DNA of 64,000 nucleotides from Pseudomonas sp. Irchel s3h14 (GCF_900187425.1 NZ_FYDJ01000006.1:186001-250000); one strand, 5' to 3'; numbered from the stretch's first letter, positions 40,600 through 50,452 are shown. The notes: a model not told the origin generated them from the letters alone. Numbers and translations: made by a program.

Positions 40600-41955
40600 T
40601 TACGCGCCGACTACGATCGGCCTTGCCAGAGGCGGGACGACGGCGCTGGTAGGCGCGATGCCGGCTTCGAACTCATGGCGGAAGTATTTGATTGCGCTGC
40701 CCAACGGCTCCACGGCGCCCGGTGCGTGAGCACAGAAGGTCTTGCCCGGGCCGAGGAAACCGACCAGACCCAGCAGGGTCTCGATATCGCCGGCTTGCCC
40801 TTCACCGTTCTCAATCGCGCGCAGAAGCTTGACGCTCCACGGCAAACCGTCACGGCACGGGGTGCAGAAGCCGCAGGATTCGCGGGAGAAGAACTCTTCC
40901 ATGTTGCGCAGCAGGGAAACCATGTTGACGCTGTCGTCCACCGCCATGGCCAGGCCGGTACCCATACGGGTGCCCACTTTGGCGATGCCGCCGGCGTACA
41001 TTTGTGCGTCCAGGTGTTCCGGCAACAGGAAACCGGTACCGGCGCCGCCTGGCTGCCAGCACTTGAGCTTGTAACCGTCGCGCATGCCGCCGGCGTAGTC
41101 TTCGAACAACTCACGACCGGTGACGCCGAACGGCAATTCCCACAGGCCGGGGTTCTTGACCTTGCCGGAGAAGCCCATGAGCTTGGTGCCCATGTCTTCA
41201 CTGCCTTCGCGGGCCAACGATTTGTACCAGTCCACGCCGTCGGCAATGATCGCCGGCACGTTGCACAGGGTTTCAACGTTGTTCACGCAAGTCGGCTTGC
41301 CCCACACGCCAACGGCGGCAGGGAAGGGCGGCTTGGAGCGCGGGTTGGCGCGGCGGCCTTCGAGGGAGTTGATCAGTGCGGTTTCTTCACCGCAGATGTA
41401 ACGCCCGGCGCCGGTGTGGACGAACAGCTCGAAATCGAAGCCGCTGCCCAGGATGTTTTTACCCAAAAGGCCCGCTGCCTTGGCTTCTTCCACGGCACGG
41501 TTCAGGTGCTTGGCGGCGGTGGTGTATTCGCCACGCAGGAAGATGTAGCCACGGTAGGTTTTCAGCGCGCGAGCACTGATCAGCATGCCTTCGATCAGCA
41601 GATGGGGCAGTTGCTCCATCAGCATGCGGTCTTTCCAGGTGTTCGGTTCCATCTCATCCGCGTTGCACAGCAGGTAGCGGATGTTGATGGATTCGTCTTT
41701 GGGCATCAGGCCCCACTTAACACCCGTGGGGAAGCCTGCACCGCCGCGACCTTTAAGGCCCGAGTCTTTCACGGTCTGGACGATGTCGTCCTGAGCCATG
41801 TCGGCGAAAGCCTTGCGCGCAGCCGCGTAGCCGTTCTTGGCCTGGTACTCGTCGAGCCATACGGCTTCGCCGTCGTCACGCAGACGCCAGGTCAGCGGGT
41901 GAGTCTCGGCCGAACGCTTGATGCGGTTGGCGGGACCGAAGGAAGTCAGGGTCAT
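40600..41955 (-). CDS. nuoF: NADH-quinone oxidoreductase subunit F (NADH/FMN)
   Basis: 451 residues. It binds NADH and FMN and holds the first [4Fe-4S] cluster. The glycine-rich NADH site [13 protein letters not shown] (about 60-75), the FMN region ([17 protein letters not shown]) and the cluster ligands near the C-terminus ([12 protein letters not shown] and a later CAHAPGA) are visible. It overlaps nuoE by 4 bp. Confidence 0.97.
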   Translation of the reverse strand: MTLTSFGPANRIKRSAETHPLTWRLRDDGEAVWLDEYQAKNGYAAARKAFADMAQDDIVQTVKDSGLKGRGGAGFPTGVKWGLMPKDESINIRYLLCNADEMEPNTWKDRMLMEQLPHLLIEGMLISARALKTYRGYIFLRGEYTTAAKHLNRAVEEAKAAGLLGKNILGSGFDFELFVHTGAGRYICGEETALINSLEGRRANPRSKPPFPAAVGVWGKPTCVNNVETLCNVPAIIADGVDWYKSLAREGSEDMGTKLMGFSGKVKNPGLWELPFGVTGRELFEDYAGGMRDGYKLKCWQPGGAGTGFLLPEHLDAQMYAGGIAKVGTRMGTGLAMAVDDSVNMVSLLRNMEEFFSRESCGFCTPCRDGLPWSVKLLRAIENGEGQAGDIETLLGLVGFLGPGKTFCAHAPGAVEPLGSAIKYFRHEFEAGIAPTSAVVPPLARPIVVGA

Positions 41956-42449
41956 ACGTAGCCCTCGAGCAATTTGGCAACGCCGGCAGGCTGCACATCA
42001 CCGAAAGTGTCGTCGTCGATCATCAACGCCGGCGCCTTGTCGCAGTTGCCGAGGCAGCAGACCGGCAGCAGGGTGAAACGACCGTCGGCGGTGGTCTGAC
42101 CCAGGCCGATGCCCAGATTGCTCTGGATTTCGCTGACTACCGATTCATGGCCGCCGATGTAGCAGACCATGCTGTCGCAGACGCGAATGATGTGACGGCC
42201 GACCGGCTGACGGAAGATCTGGCTATAGAACGTCGCCACGCCTTCAACGTCGCTCGCCGGGATGCCGAGGATTTCGCCGATGGCGTAGAGCGCGCCATCC
42301 GGCACCCAGCCACGTTCCTTCTGGACGATCTTCAGGGCTTCGATCGACGCCGCGCGCGGGTCTTCGTAGTGATGCAGCTCGTGCTCGATGGCCGAGCGCT
42401 CGGTTTCGCTCAAGGCGAAACGGTCTGTCTGGATAAGCGTGCTGTTCAT
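41952..42449 (-). CDS. nuoE: NADH-quinone oxidoreductase subunit E ([2Fe-2S])
   Basis: 165 residues with a thioredoxin-like fold. Its [2Fe-2S] cluster uses the cysteines in [13 protein letters not shown] and [16 protein letters not shown]. It is part of the NADH dehydrogenase module with NuoF and NuoG. Gap to nuoCD is 2 bp. Confidence 0.96.
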   Translation of the reverse strand: MNSTLIQTDRFALSETERSAIEHELHHYEDPRAASIEALKIVQKERGWVPDGALYAIGEILGIPASDVEGVATFYSQIFRQPVGRHIIRVCDSMVCYIGGHESVVSEIQSNLGIGLGQTTADGRFTLLPVCCLGNCDKAPALMIDDDTFGDVQPAGVAKLLEGYV

Positions 42450-42451
42450 GC

Positions 42452-44236
42452 TTAGCGGTCCACGTCGGCCATAACGAAATCGATACTACCCAGGTACGCG
42501 ATCAAGTCCGCGACCATGCTGCCTTTGATCACCGAAGGGATCTGCTGCAGGTGCGGGAAGCTTGGGGTGCGAATCCGGGTGCGGTAGCTCATGGTGCCGC
42601 CATCGCTCGTCAGGTAATAACTATTGATGCCCTTGGTCGCTTCGATCATCTGGAAGGATTCGTTGGCCGGCATGACCGGGCCCCACGAAACTTGCAGGAA
42701 GTGCGTGATCAAGGTCTCGATGTGCTGCAGGGTGCGCTCTTTCGGTGGCGGCGTGGTCAGCGGGTGATCCGCCTTGTACGGGCCTTCCGGCATGTTGCGC
42801 ATGCACTGCTCGATGATCTTCAGGCTCTGGCGCATTTCTTCGACACGCACGATGCAACGGTCGTAGGCATCGCCATTGGCCGCCAGCGGCACTTCGAATT
42901 CGAAGTTCTCGTAACCGGAGTACGGGCGAGCTTTACGCAGGTCGAAATCGCAACCGGTCGAACGCAGGCCGGAACCGGTGACGCCCCATTCCAGGGCTTC
43001 TTTGGTGTTGTAGGCGGCGACGCCGATGGTCCGGCCACGCAGGATGCTGTTGTCCAGTGCGGCTTTCTGGTATTCGTCCAGACGCTTTGGCATCCACTCG
43101 ATGAAGTCTTTCACCAGTTTTTCCCAGCCGCGCGGCAGGTCGTGAGCGACGCCACCGATGCGGTACCAGGCCGGGTGCAGACGGAAGCCGGTAATGGCTT
43201 CGATCACCGTGTACGCCTTCTGACGGTCGGTGAACGTGAAGAACACCGGGGTCATGGCGCCGACGTCCTGGATGTAAGTCCCCAGGAACAGCAGGTGGCT
43301 GGTGATCCGGAAGAACTCGGCCATCATGATGCGGATGACGTCGACCTTCTCAGGTACCTTGATGCCGGCCAGCTTCTCGACCGAGAGCACGTACGGCAGG
43401 TTGTTCATCACGCCGCCGAGGTAGTCGATACGGTCGGTGTACGGAATGAAGCTGTGCCAGGACTGACGCTCGGCCATCTTCTCGGCACCACGGTGGTGGT
43501 AACCGACGTCCGGTACGCAATCGACGATCTCTTCACCGTCCAGCTGCAGAATGATGCGGAACGCACCGTGCGCGGAAGGGTGGTTAGGACCGAGGTTGAG
43601 GAACATGTAGTCCTCGTTCGCACCGGAACGCTTCATGCCCCAGTCTTCAGGCTTGAAGCGCGCGGCTTCTTCCTCAAGCTGCTGCTTGGCCAGGGTCAGG
43701 CTGAACGGGTCGAACTCGGTGGCACGGGCCGGGAAGTCCTTGCGCAGCGGGTGACCTTCCCAGGTCGGCGGCATCATGATGCGGGTCAGGTGCGGGTGAC
43801 CGGCAAAGTTGATGCCGTACATGTCCCACACTTCACGCTCGTACCAGTTGGCGTTCGGCCAGATGCCGGTCACGGTCGGCACGCTGAGGTCGCTCTCGGA
43901 CAAGGCGACCTTGATCATTACGTCACTATTACGTTCGATCGACATCAAGTGATAGAACACAGTGAAGTCGGCGCCGTTAGGCAGCCCTTGACGCTTGGTG
44001 CGCAGACGCTCGTCCACGCCGTGCAGGTCATAGAGCATGACGTACGGCTTGGGCAGGTTACGCAGGAAGGTCAGGACTTCGACGAGTTTGGCACGGGCAA
44101 CCCAAAGCACCGGCATGCCGGTGCGGGTAGGCTGGGCGGTGAACGCCTCAGGGCCAAAACGGTTGTTCAGTTCGACGACCACATCCTGGTCGTCTGCCTT
44201 ATAAGGCGGGATGTACAGAGCACTGCCTGTAGTCAT
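42452..44236 (-). CDS. nuoC: NADH-quinone oxidoreductase fused subunit C/D
   Basis: 594 residues. The N-terminal 30-kDa NuoC domain (about 1-190) is joined to the 49-kDa NuoD domain (about 205-594). The fusion is normal for gamma-proteobacteria. NuoD motifs include [12 protein letters not shown] near residue 215, which carries a quinone-site histidine, and the C-terminal [10 protein letters not shown]. It forms the quinone site together with NuoB and NuoH. The upstream gap to nuoB is 72 bp. Often named nuoCD. Confidence 0.97.
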   Translation of the reverse strand: MTTGSALYIPPYKADDQDVVVELNNRFGPEAFTAQPTRTGMPVLWVARAKLVEVLTFLRNLPKPYVMLYDLHGVDERLRTKRQGLPNGADFTVFYHLMSIERNSDVMIKVALSESDLSVPTVTGIWPNANWYEREVWDMYGINFAGHPHLTRIMMPPTWEGHPLRKDFPARATEFDPFSLTLAKQQLEEEAARFKPEDWGMKRSGANEDYMFLNLGPNHPSAHGAFRIILQLDGEEIVDCVPDVGYHHRGAEKMAERQSWHSFIPYTDRIDYLGGVMNNLPYVLSVEKLAGIKVPEKVDVIRIMMAEFFRITSHLLFLGTYIQDVGAMTPVFFTFTDRQKAYTVIEAITGFRLHPAWYRIGGVAHDLPRGWEKLVKDFIEWMPKRLDEYQKAALDNSILRGRTIGVAAYNTKEALEWGVTGSGLRSTGCDFDLRKARPYSGYENFEFEVPLAANGDAYDRCIVRVEEMRQSLKIIEQCMRNMPEGPYKADHPLTTPPPKERTLQHIETLITHFLQVSWGPVMPANESFQMIEATKGINSYYLTSDGGTMSYRTRIRTPSFPHLQQIPSVIKGSMVADLIAYLGSIDFVMADVDR

Positions 44237-44308
44237 GGTTATTTATCGCTTTCGGTCAACGTAAAGAATGAAGCCAGTTTCTCGTTCTATAAAAGAAGCA
44301 GATCTGGA

Positions 44309-44983
44309 TCAGACTTCGTCGGGGCTGCGCAGGTTGGTGACTGCGATTCGCTGTTCGCGGCGCTGTTCCTTTTGCGAAGGCATCTCGGCGCGGTACACGC
44401 CTTGATCGCCGACGACCCAGGAAAGTGGGCGACGCTCCTGTCCAATCGACTCTTGCAAGAGCATCAAGCCTTGCAGAAAAGCTTCAGGGCGGGGCGGGCA
44501 GCCAGGCACGTAGACGTCCACGGGCAGGAACTTGTCCACCCCTTGAACGACTGAGTAGATGTCGTACATGCCACCGGAGTTGGCGCACGAACCCATGGAG
44601 ATAACCCATTTAGGTTCGAGCATTTGCTCGTAGAGACGCTGAATGATCGGCGCCATCTTGATGAAGCAGGTACCGGCGATAACCATGAAATCCGCCTGAC
44701 GCGGCGATGCCCGGATAACCTCGGCGCCAAAGCGCGCGATGTCGTGGGGCGCCGTGAAGGCGGTGGTCATTTCCACGTAGCAGCACGAAAGACCGAAGTT
44801 GTACGGCCACAGGGAGTTCTTGCGCCCCCAGTTGATCGTGCCGTTAAGCACGTCTTCGAGCTTGCCCATGAAAATGTTTTTGTGGACTTGATCTTCTAAC
44901 GGATCGGAAACGGTTTCCCGTTCGCCAATCGGATACTGCTCGTTAGGAGCATCGGGGTCGATCCTGGTGAGATTGTATTGCAT
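44309..44983 (-). CDS. nuoB: NADH-quinone oxidoreductase subunit B (N2 cluster)
   Basis: 224 residues. It carries the N2 [4Fe-4S] cluster closest to quinone. The tandem cysteines in GLSCCYVEM, one in GTCFIK and one in [10 protein letters not shown] are the ligands. I start at ATG 44983 (GAGG 8 nt upstream); the open frame includes a TTG two codons earlier that sits too close to the ribosome site. Gap to nuoA is 10 bp. Confidence 0.97.
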   Translation of the reverse strand: MQYNLTRIDPDAPNEQYPIGERETVSDPLEDQVHKNIFMGKLEDVLNGTINWGRKNSLWPYNFGLSCCYVEMTTAFTAPHDIARFGAEVIRASPRQADFMVIAGTCFIKMAPIIQRLYEQMLEPKWVISMGSCANSGGMYDIYSVVQGVDKFLPVDVYVPGCPPRPEAFLQGLMLLQESIGQERRPLSWVVGDQGVYRAEMPSQKEQRREQRIAVTNLRSPDEV

Positions 44984-44993
44984 TGCCAAAGCC

Positions 44994-45407
44994 TCATTGT
45001 TTCAGCTTCGCTTGCCGCTTAAGACGAGCTGCCGGAGCCCAGTCAAGGGCGCCCACTCGAAATAGGTAGACAAGGCCTGCCAACAGAATTGCTATGAAAA
45101 CGAGAGCTTCGACGAATCCGGTCCAGCCGCTTTCGCGGACGGACACAGACCAGGCAAAGAGAAAAAGGGCTTCGATGTCGAAGATCACGAAGAGCATCGC
45201 GACCAGATAGAATTTTGCAGAGAGCCGCAGACGGGCGCCACCTGTAGGCAGCATGCCGGATTCGAACGGTTCGTTTTTGCTGCGGCCCCAGGCTTTTGAC
45301 CCGAGGAGGCTGGAGACGCCGAGCATGAAGGCACAAAGGCCGACGACGCCCAGAAGGAAAATGGCAAAGCCCCAGTTGTGGGCCATGAGTCCTGTCGCTT
45401 CGGGCAT
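44994..45407 (-). CDS. nuoA: NADH-quinone oxidoreductase subunit A
   Basis: 137 residues, three membrane helices. The conserved loop motif [39 protein letters not shown] is typical. ATG 45407 has AAGGA 8 nt upstream and gives the usual length; a longer open frame to 45482 is not supported. It is the first gene of the 13-gene operon, so the promoter must lie in the AT-rich 640-bp region upstream (45408-46048). I could not fix a single promoter there. Confidence 0.96.
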   Translation of the reverse strand: MPEATGLMAHNWGFAIFLLGVVGLCAFMLGVSSLLGSKAWGRSKNEPFESGMLPTGGARLRLSAKFYLVAMLFVIFDIEALFLFAWSVSVRESGWTGFVEALVFIAILLAGLVYLFRVGALDWAPAARLKRQAKLKQ

Positions 45408-45661
45408 GCTGGTAATCCTTAACAGAGAGCAAAGGTCTCTGAGCTTGAAAAGAAACAAAGCAGTGACGATATGTCGCAGCAATCAATCCCGCTGATTTTA
45501 TGGCACAACACCGTGCAAGTAAAATTCCTATAGCGAAATTATTTATAGGATTAAGGACATAGCGCACCTCCAAAACCCCGCAGCCCATGCGGTTCGGGCA
45601 TTAGCCGGGATTTCATCAATATTGTTTTGTTGGGAATGTAACGAACATAGTTTCAGCTAAA

Positions 45662-45676
45662 TGATAATCAATATTG
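45662..45676. promoter_or_regulatory. Possible Fur box upstream of nuoA
   Basis: TGATAATCAATATTG matches 11 of 14 informative positions of the 7-1-7 Fur palindrome TGATAAT-N-ATTATCA. It lies about 255 bp before nuoA in an AT-rich stretch (45480-45720). No iron gene is adjacent, so it could be a chance match. Confidence 0.35.
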
Positions 45677-45826
45677 TTTGCGGTGGTTTTTAAACTGTTT
45701 AATGGGATAAGAACCGGGAAGTTGTCTTATATGCGCATTACTGCAAGAAATTGGCGGGGTCGTTTTACCTTCTTTTCCTGATCGAGAAACTGCTCTGGAT
45801 CAATGATTTTTCCGTGATTTTGCCCC

Positions 45827-45931
45827 TGTAGGAGCGAGGCTTGCCCGCGAAGAACGATGACGCGGTATGCCTGGAAGGCCGTGGCGTATTCTTCGCGGGC
45901 AAGTCGGATCGCCGCACCGCTCGCTCCTACA
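45827..45931. repeat. REPIN variant (TGTAGGAGCGAGG type)
   Basis: Left arm TGTAGGAGCGAGGCTTGCCC. The right arm is the inverse, but it contains the extra segment TCGGATCGCCGCACCG between GCGGGCAAG and CTCGCTCCTACA. It lies in the gap between nuoA and aceA. Confidence 0.88.
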
Positions 45932-45952
45932 AGAGCCGATGAAATCGCAGGC

Positions 45953-45981
45953 AAAAAAACGCCCCGAACCAGTCGGGGCGT
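45953..45981 (-). terminator. Terminator of aceA
   Basis: Stem ACGCCCCGA / TCGGGGCGT, followed on the minus strand by a run of T (seven). It lies about 68 bp past the aceA stop. Confidence 0.88.
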
Positions 45982-46048
45982 CAGATGTGCGGCGTTGCGG
46001 TTAGCTTTCTACTCGGTCCGCAACGGCCGTTTGCTCAGGTGAAGCAGA

Positions 46049-47374
46049 TCAGTGGAACTGTTCTTCTTCAGTCGAACCGGTCAGTGCGGTTACCGAAGAC
46101 GAACCACCTTGAATCACGGTGGTCATGTCGTCGAAGTAGCCGGTGCCCACTTCCTGCTGGTGAGCCACGAAGGTGTAGCCCTTCGAAGCGTCAGCGAACT
46201 CTTGCTCTTGCAGCTTCACGTAGGCAGTCATGTCGTTGCGGGCGTAGTCGTGCGCCAGGTTGAACATGCTGTGCCACATGTTGTGAATGCCGGCCAGGGT
46301 GATGAACTGGTGCTTGTAACCCATGGCGGACAGTTCGCGCTGGAACTTGGCGATGGTCGCGTCGTCCAGGTTTTTCTTCCAGTTGAAGGAAGGCGAGCAG
46401 TTGTACGACAGCAGTTGGTCCGGGTATTCCTTTTTGATCGCTTCAGCGAAGCGACGAGCCTCGTCCAGATCCGGCTTGGCGGTTTCGCACCAGATCAGGT
46501 CGGCGTACGGAGCATAAGCCAGGCCGCGAGCGATCGCCTGGTCCAGGCCGGCGCGCACTTTGTAGAAGCCTTCCTGGGTGCGTTCGCCAGTCACGAACGG
46601 CTGGTCGTACGGGTCGCAATCGGAAGTCAGCAGGTCAGCCGCGTTAGCGTCGGTACGAGCCAGGATGATGGTCGGCGTACCGGCAACGTCAGCTGCCAGA
46701 CGAGCAGCGGTCAGCTTCTGTACAGCTTCCTGGGTAGGAACCAGTACCTTGCCGCCCATGTGGCCGCATTTTTTCACGGAAGCCAGTTGGTCTTCGAAGT
46801 GAACGCCGGCGGCGCCTGCTTCGATCATGCTTTTCATCAGCTCGTAAGCGTTCAGTACGCCGCCGAAACCGGCTTCGGCGTCCGCCACGATTGGCGCGAA
46901 GTAGTCGATGTAGCCTTCGTCGCCCGGGCCTTTGCCGGCTTTCCACTGGATCTGGTCAGCACGACGGAACGAGTTGTTGATGCGCTTGACCACGGTTGGA
47001 ACCGAATCCACCGGGTACAGCGACTGGTCCGGGTACATCGATTCGGCGGAGTTGTTGTCCGCAGCGACTTGCCAGCCCGACAGGTAGATCGCCTGGATAC
47101 CGGCTTTAACTTGTTGTACAGCCTGGCCGCCAGTCAGGGCGCCCATGCAGTTGACGAAATCTTTATCAGGACGGAAGGACGGCTTGGCGCCCTGGGTTAC
47201 CAGGTTCCAAAGCTTCTCGGCGCCCAATTTTGCAAAGGTGTGCTCAGGTTGAACCGAGCCACGCAGGCGGACGACGTCAGCAGCGGAGTAAGCGCGTGTC
47301 ACGCCTTTCCAGCGTGGGTTTTCAGCCCAATCTTTTTCGAGGGCTGCAATTTGCTGTTCGCGTGTCAGTGCCAT
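46049..47374 (-). CDS. aceA: Isocitrate lyase
   Basis: 441 residues; splits isocitrate into glyoxylate and succinate in the glyoxylate shunt. The catalytic loop KKCGHMGGK has Cys203, and the substrate-binding patterns [10 protein letters not shown] and NCSPSFNW are present. Length fits the prokaryotic subfamily of about 430-440. No malate synthase gene is in the window; in pseudomonads it lies elsewhere. The 512-bp region upstream (47375-47886) contains a probable promoter, a long leader and a RccR-like palindrome, described separately. The gene competes for isocitrate with the two dehydrogenases at 54519-58497. Confidence 0.97.
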   Translation of the reverse strand: MALTREQQIAALEKDWAENPRWKGVTRAYSAADVVRLRGSVQPEHTFAKLGAEKLWNLVTQGAKPSFRPDKDFVNCMGALTGGQAVQQVKAGIQAIYLSGWQVAADNNSAESMYPDQSLYPVDSVPTVVKRINNSFRRADQIQWKAGKGPGDEGYIDYFAPIVADAEAGFGGVLNAYELMKSMIEAGAAGVHFEDQLASVKKCGHMGGKVLVPTQEAVQKLTAARLAADVAGTPTIILARTDANAADLLTSDCDPYDQPFVTGERTQEGFYKVRAGLDQAIARGLAYAPYADLIWCETAKPDLDEARRFAEAIKKEYPDQLLSYNCSPSFNWKKNLDDATIAKFQRELSAMGYKHQFITLAGIHNMWHSMFNLAHDYARNDMTAYVKLQEQEFADASKGYTFVAHQQEVGTGYFDDMTTVIQGGSSSVTALTGSTEEEQFH

Positions 47375-47776
47375 GGGGATAAACCTCGTCGCGTCTTTAA
47401 TCGAAAGTGGTTCTGGGTGGACAATTCCTGCGTGCCAAGTACGCTTTTCAAAGGTGGGCGTAAAAGGCTGCTCGCTGACCAGAAGCTTAGGTGGTCAAGT
47501 TGGATTCGGCGGGGATGGCGACGGGATGAACGATGGGCTCGAGGGGAAGTGAGCAGGTAAAGGCGAACTGTCGAGCGCATTCGGGCGTCGTGGGCCTTGG
47601 TACGAACTTCAGTGTGGAGCCGGGTTACCTAATTACGCTTCCGTCCCTCGGGACAACTTCGTTCCAGTCGGCAACCTCGTCAAACACACCTTGTGGGCGG
47701 TACAGACACGAAGCGGCTCGCGGGGTAGGTGCGAACGGCGCCTCGAAGGCCCTTGCCAGGGCCCCTGATTAGCGGG

Positions 47777-47806
47777 AGCGAGGCCATCATGCCTTCGCTT
47801 TTTTGT
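47777..47806 (+). terminator. Terminator-like hairpin on the plus strand, upstream of aceA
   Basis: GCGAGGC, loop CATCAT, then GCCTTCGC with one bulge and a run of six T. No plus-strand gene ends here: aceA is on the other strand. It could end an unannotated plus-strand transcript from 47400-47770 or simply be part of the aceA promoter region. Confidence 0.5.
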
Positions 47807-47814
47807 ATCGTCAA
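47786..47814 (-). promoter_or_regulatory. Candidate aceA promoter with a leader of about 400 nt
   Basis: On the minus strand TTGACG (47814-47809) is followed after 17 bp by CATGAT (47791-47786), a fair sigma-70 match. Transcription would start near 47778, leaving about 404 nt before the aceA ATG. The leader region 47375-47778 holds no convincing gene but has several GC-rich hairpins. Confidence 0.5.
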
Positions 47815-47819
47815 ACGTT

Positions 47820-47847
47820 TTGTAGTGCTTTTTTTATGGCACTACAT
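47820..47847. promoter_or_regulatory. RccR-type operator upstream of aceA
   Basis: Palindrome TGTAGTGC (47821-47828) and GCACTACA (47839-47846), immediately upstream of the predicted -35. RccR, a KDPG-responsive RpiR-family regulator of P. fluorescens, is reported to bind a 28-bp pseudo-palindrome at aceA with such half-sites. The fit of gene, half-sites and span supports the call. Confidence 0.65.
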
Positions 47848-47886
47848 CTTTGGTCTAATACGACTAATCAGTCAGTTTTCGGTGGT

Positions 47887-48648
47887 TTAGTCCAAAGTAT
47901 CGACTTTCACCCGCAGGGTCATGTCATCGCGACCCTGAGTCGAGTAGCTGCGGGTCTGGCCCTGTTTGTCGGCCTGAGTCTGGCGGTTTACGCCGGCCAG
48001 GGTGATCCATTCACCCAGGCGTCCCGTGACAGTTGTGTCGGTACTTTGCACATTCACTACATCGGGACGTTCCTGGCTCATTCGGTCACGATTGGTACTG
48101 ATCGCCAGATGAACGATGTCGCCGGTGACGCTGGCGGTGACGTAGAAACCCTGGGTGACGTTGCGGTATTCGGTCTGGCTGCGCAGGTCGCCGTAGGAAT
48201 CGGTCTGAGAGCTGGTGAGCGGGACGCTCTGGCCGACCTGGATCAGTGCTGGCGTCCCTTCGCTGGCCTGGACCTGCTGAATCCCGCCGTCACGGCTGTC
48301 GGTGCTGCGATTGATGATGCGGGTCTGACTCGGTTTCGCGCCGTTTACCGAGTAGCCCTGATCGCCCTGGAAGTTGTTTTCGTTGGTGTCGACAGTGATC
48401 AGCAGACGTTTGGCGGCCACATCGAGTTGCGTGATCAAGGCTTTAAGTTCGTCGATCTTGCGCTGATCGGCATTAACGATCAGTTGGTTTCCGTAGGCGC
48501 TGACCTGGCCATCCTTGCCGATAAAATCCTGGGCCATCGGCAGCATGTCGGCACTGGTGCGGTAGTTCAGTGGCACGATCTCGGTGGCTGCCATGGCCGA
48601 AAAACTGCAGCTCAGCAGCAGCGTGGTGAGCAGGGTGCGTAGGGACAT
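47887..48648 (-). CDS. Secretin N-domain-like periplasmic protein
   Basis: 253 residues from ATG 48648 (GGAG upstream). A signal peptide of about 20 residues is followed by a segment like the N0/N1 repeats of type II/III secretins (EIVPLNYRTSADMLPMAQDFI ... KIDELKALITQLDVAAKRLLITV). The rest, with QASEGTPALIQVGQSVPL, resembles the start of a secretin core domain. The protein ends with TLRVKVDTLD, before a full membrane-spanning barrel would be complete. No type II secretion genes lie nearby. It could assist a secretin encoded elsewhere or act alone. Function unknown. Confidence 0.75.
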   Translation of the reverse strand: MSLRTLLTTLLLSCSFSAMAATEIVPLNYRTSADMLPMAQDFIGKDGQVSAYGNQLIVNADQRKIDELKALITQLDVAAKRLLITVDTNENNFQGDQGYSVNGAKPSQTRIINRSTDSRDGGIQQVQASEGTPALIQVGQSVPLTSSQTDSYGDLRSQTEYRNVTQGFYVTASVTGDIVHLAISTNRDRMSQERPDVVNVQSTDTTVTGRLGEWITLAGVNRQTQADKQGQTRSYSTQGRDDMTLRVKVDTLD

Positions 48649-48728
48649 ATCCGTTATCTCCGACATCTTGAAGTGTTGATATTGCCAGTTTGTCGGCCCG
48701 GCGTGGGGCAAGTTGAATCGTAGACAGC

Positions 48729-48764
48729 AAAACGCCCCGGCATCCGAAGACGGCAGGGCGTTTT
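48729..48764 (-). terminator. Hairpin terminator downstream of the roxA-GNAT unit
   Basis: Stem AAAACGCCC / GGGCGTTTT with an 18-nt loop containing its own small stem. T-runs occur on both strands, so it may serve in both directions. Confidence 0.65.
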
Positions 48765-48783
48765 GTGGTGTTCTTTCGGGCCT

Positions 48784-48851
48784 CTTCGCGAGCAAGCCCG
48801 CTCCCACAGGGAAATGCATTCCAATTGTGGGAGCGGGCTTGCTCGCGAAGG
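48784..48851. repeat. Short-loop REPIN
   Basis: Arms CTTCGCGAGCAAGCCCGCTC and the exact inverse flank a loop of only about 16 bp, much shorter than other copies here. Confidence 0.9.
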
Positions 48852-48864
48852 GGGCGACTCGGTA

Positions 48865-49290
48865 TTAAGCCGAATGCCGCACCATGTCCACATGCGGAAT
48901 GCCTGCTTCCAGGAATTCCTCACTGACCAGGCTGAAGCCCAGGCGCTCATAGAACGCAGTGGCTTGTACCTGTGCGCTCAACATCTGCTGCTTCAGTCCG
49001 CGCTTCTCGGCTTCACCGATCACCGCTTGCATCAGCGCATCGCCGACTTTCAAGCCGCGCCAGTCTTTCAGTACCGATACCCGGCCGACGTGGCCATCGG
49101 GCAGCAGGCGGGCGGTGCCAATCGGAAAGTCGCCTTCGAAGGCTAGAAAATGCACCGCCGTTGCGTCATCAGCATCCCATTCCAGCTCAGGCGGAACGGA
49201 TTGCTCGGCGATGAACACCGTCTCACGAATGCGCCGGATCTCGGCGTTGTCCTTTTGCCAGTCTGCGACACGTACGTGAATTTTATTCAT
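48865..49290 (-). CDS. GNAT-family acetyltransferase (ElaA/YjcF-like)
   Basis: 141 residues. The GNAT acetyl-CoA site is seen as VGRVSVLKDWRGLKVGDALM (motif A, R/Q-x-x-G-x-G/A variant), with the C-terminal ATAFYERLGF motif B. The N-terminal RETVFIAEQSVPPELEWD pattern fits the ElaA/YjcF group, whose substrates are mostly unknown. ATG 49290 overlaps the end of roxA by 8 bp, so the two are co-translated. An in-frame TTG at 49296 is less likely. Confidence 0.88.
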   Translation of the reverse strand: MNKIHVRVADWQKDNAEIRRIRETVFIAEQSVPPELEWDADDATAVHFLAFEGDFPIGTARLLPDGHVGRVSVLKDWRGLKVGDALMQAVIGEAEKRGLKQQMLSAQVQATAFYERLGFSLVSEEFLEAGIPHVDMVRHSA

Positions 49291-50452
49291 CAGCAAACCC
49301 CAGGCTTCCTTGCTTGACCAGCTCGCACAGCAGGCCGCGGCCGTCTTCGTCGTTCAGCCAGTCACCGAGGTTATCGGTGTGCAGGGCGTCGGCAGCGCAG
49401 ATCAATTTCAGCAGCTCGCGCAGTTTGCCCGGCAGGTAACGGCTCTGGCCGCTGGCGAACAGCAGCAGGTCGTCATCGACTTCGGACCAGGCCATGCGCG
49501 CGCTCGGGTTGCGGATCAGCACAGCGCCTTGTTCCAGGCTGGCGAGAAAGTCTTCTTCTTCGACTTCTTCCGGGCCGACGACCAGTTCCGGGTAGCGCGG
49601 CTCGGTCATGTACTGGCCGAACCAGGTCAGCAGCAGGCGCTCGTCGCTCATGTGCTCGGCCAGCAAAGCTTTCAGGCGATCAAGGGCGTCGTGCTGAATC
49701 TGGTGTGGATCGACCGCCGGCAGGGCGTCGGCGTCGGTGTAACGCTCTTCGTCAGTCAGGAACTGGCTGAGGAAGTCGGTGAAGTGAGTCAGCACTTCAG
49801 AGGCGCTCGGGGCGCGGAAGCCGACCGAGTAGGTCATGCAGTCATCCACCGCAACGCCGCAATGGGCCAGGCGTGGCGGCAGGTAGAGCATGTCGCCCGG
49901 CTCCAGAACCCACTCATCGGTGGCTTCGAAGTCGGCGAGGATGCGCAGGTCCGCGTGTGGCAGCAGCTTGCTCTCGGAGTCGCACATCTGGCCGATCTTC
50001 CAGTTGCGCTTGCCGTGACCTTGCAGCAGGAACACGTCGTAGTTATCGAAATGCGGACCGACGCTGCCACCCGGGGCGGCGAAGCTGATCATCACGTCGT
50101 CGACGCGCCAGCTCGGCAGGAAGCGAAAGTTTTCCAGCAACTCGCTGACTTCTGGCACGAATTGGTCGACCGCTTGCACCAGCAGGGTCCACTCGGTTTC
50201 CGGCAACTTGCTGAATTCGTCTTCGGCAAACGGGCCGCGACGCATTTCCCAAGGACGCTCGCCGTGTTCGATCACCAGGCGCGATTCAACTTCTTCTTCC
50301 AGCGCCAGGCCGGCCAGTTCGTCTGGGTCGATCGGGCTTTCGAAATCAGGGATCGCCTGGCGGATCAGCAGCGGTTTTTTCTGCCAGTAGTCACGCAGGA
50401 ATTCGCGCGCCGTGATGCCGCCCAGAAGTTGAAGAGGAATATCAGGATTCAT
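49283..50452 (-). CDS. roxA: Ribosomal oxygenase RoxA: 50S protein L16 arginine hydroxylase (YcfD-like)
   Basis: 389 residues. A JmjC/cupin 2-oxoglutarate, Fe(II) oxygenase. The metal triad is visible: H134 and D136 in GPHFDNYD, and H197 in LPPRLAHCG. The C-terminal winged-helix part follows. E. coli YcfD (RoxA) hydroxylates an arginine of ribosomal protein L16, and this protein has the same length and motif order. It sits between purB (with its own terminator) and the GNAT gene. The start is MNPDIPLQLL; a longer frame to 50476 is not needed. Confidence 0.9.
   Translation of the reverse strand: MNPDIPLQLLGGITAREFLRDYWQKKPLLIRQAIPDFESPIDPDELAGLALEEEVESRLVIEHGERPWEMRRGPFAEDEFSKLPETEWTLLVQAVDQFVPEVSELLENFRFLPSWRVDDVMISFAAPGGSVGPHFDNYDVFLLQGHGKRNWKIGQMCDSESKLLPHADLRILADFEATDEWVLEPGDMLYLPPRLAHCGVAVDDCMTYSVGFRAPSASEVLTHFTDFLSQFLTDEERYTDADALPAVDPHQIQHDALDRLKALLAEHMSDERLLLTWFGQYMTEPRYPELVVGPEEVEEEDFLASLEQGAVLIRNPSARMAWSEVDDDLLLFASGQSRYLPGKLRELLKLICAADALHTDNLGDWLNDEDGRGLLCELVKQGSLGFADE

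Noticed and set aside
45727-45954. 75-codon minus-strand open frame between nuoA and aceA
   Set aside because: Most of it is REPIN sequence, so it is not likely a gene.
47533-47772. 79-codon plus-strand open frame upstream of aceA
   Set aside because: It begins near GGGGAAGTGAG but has no clear motif or protein-like composition. It is kept only as part of the leader/antisense RNA finding.
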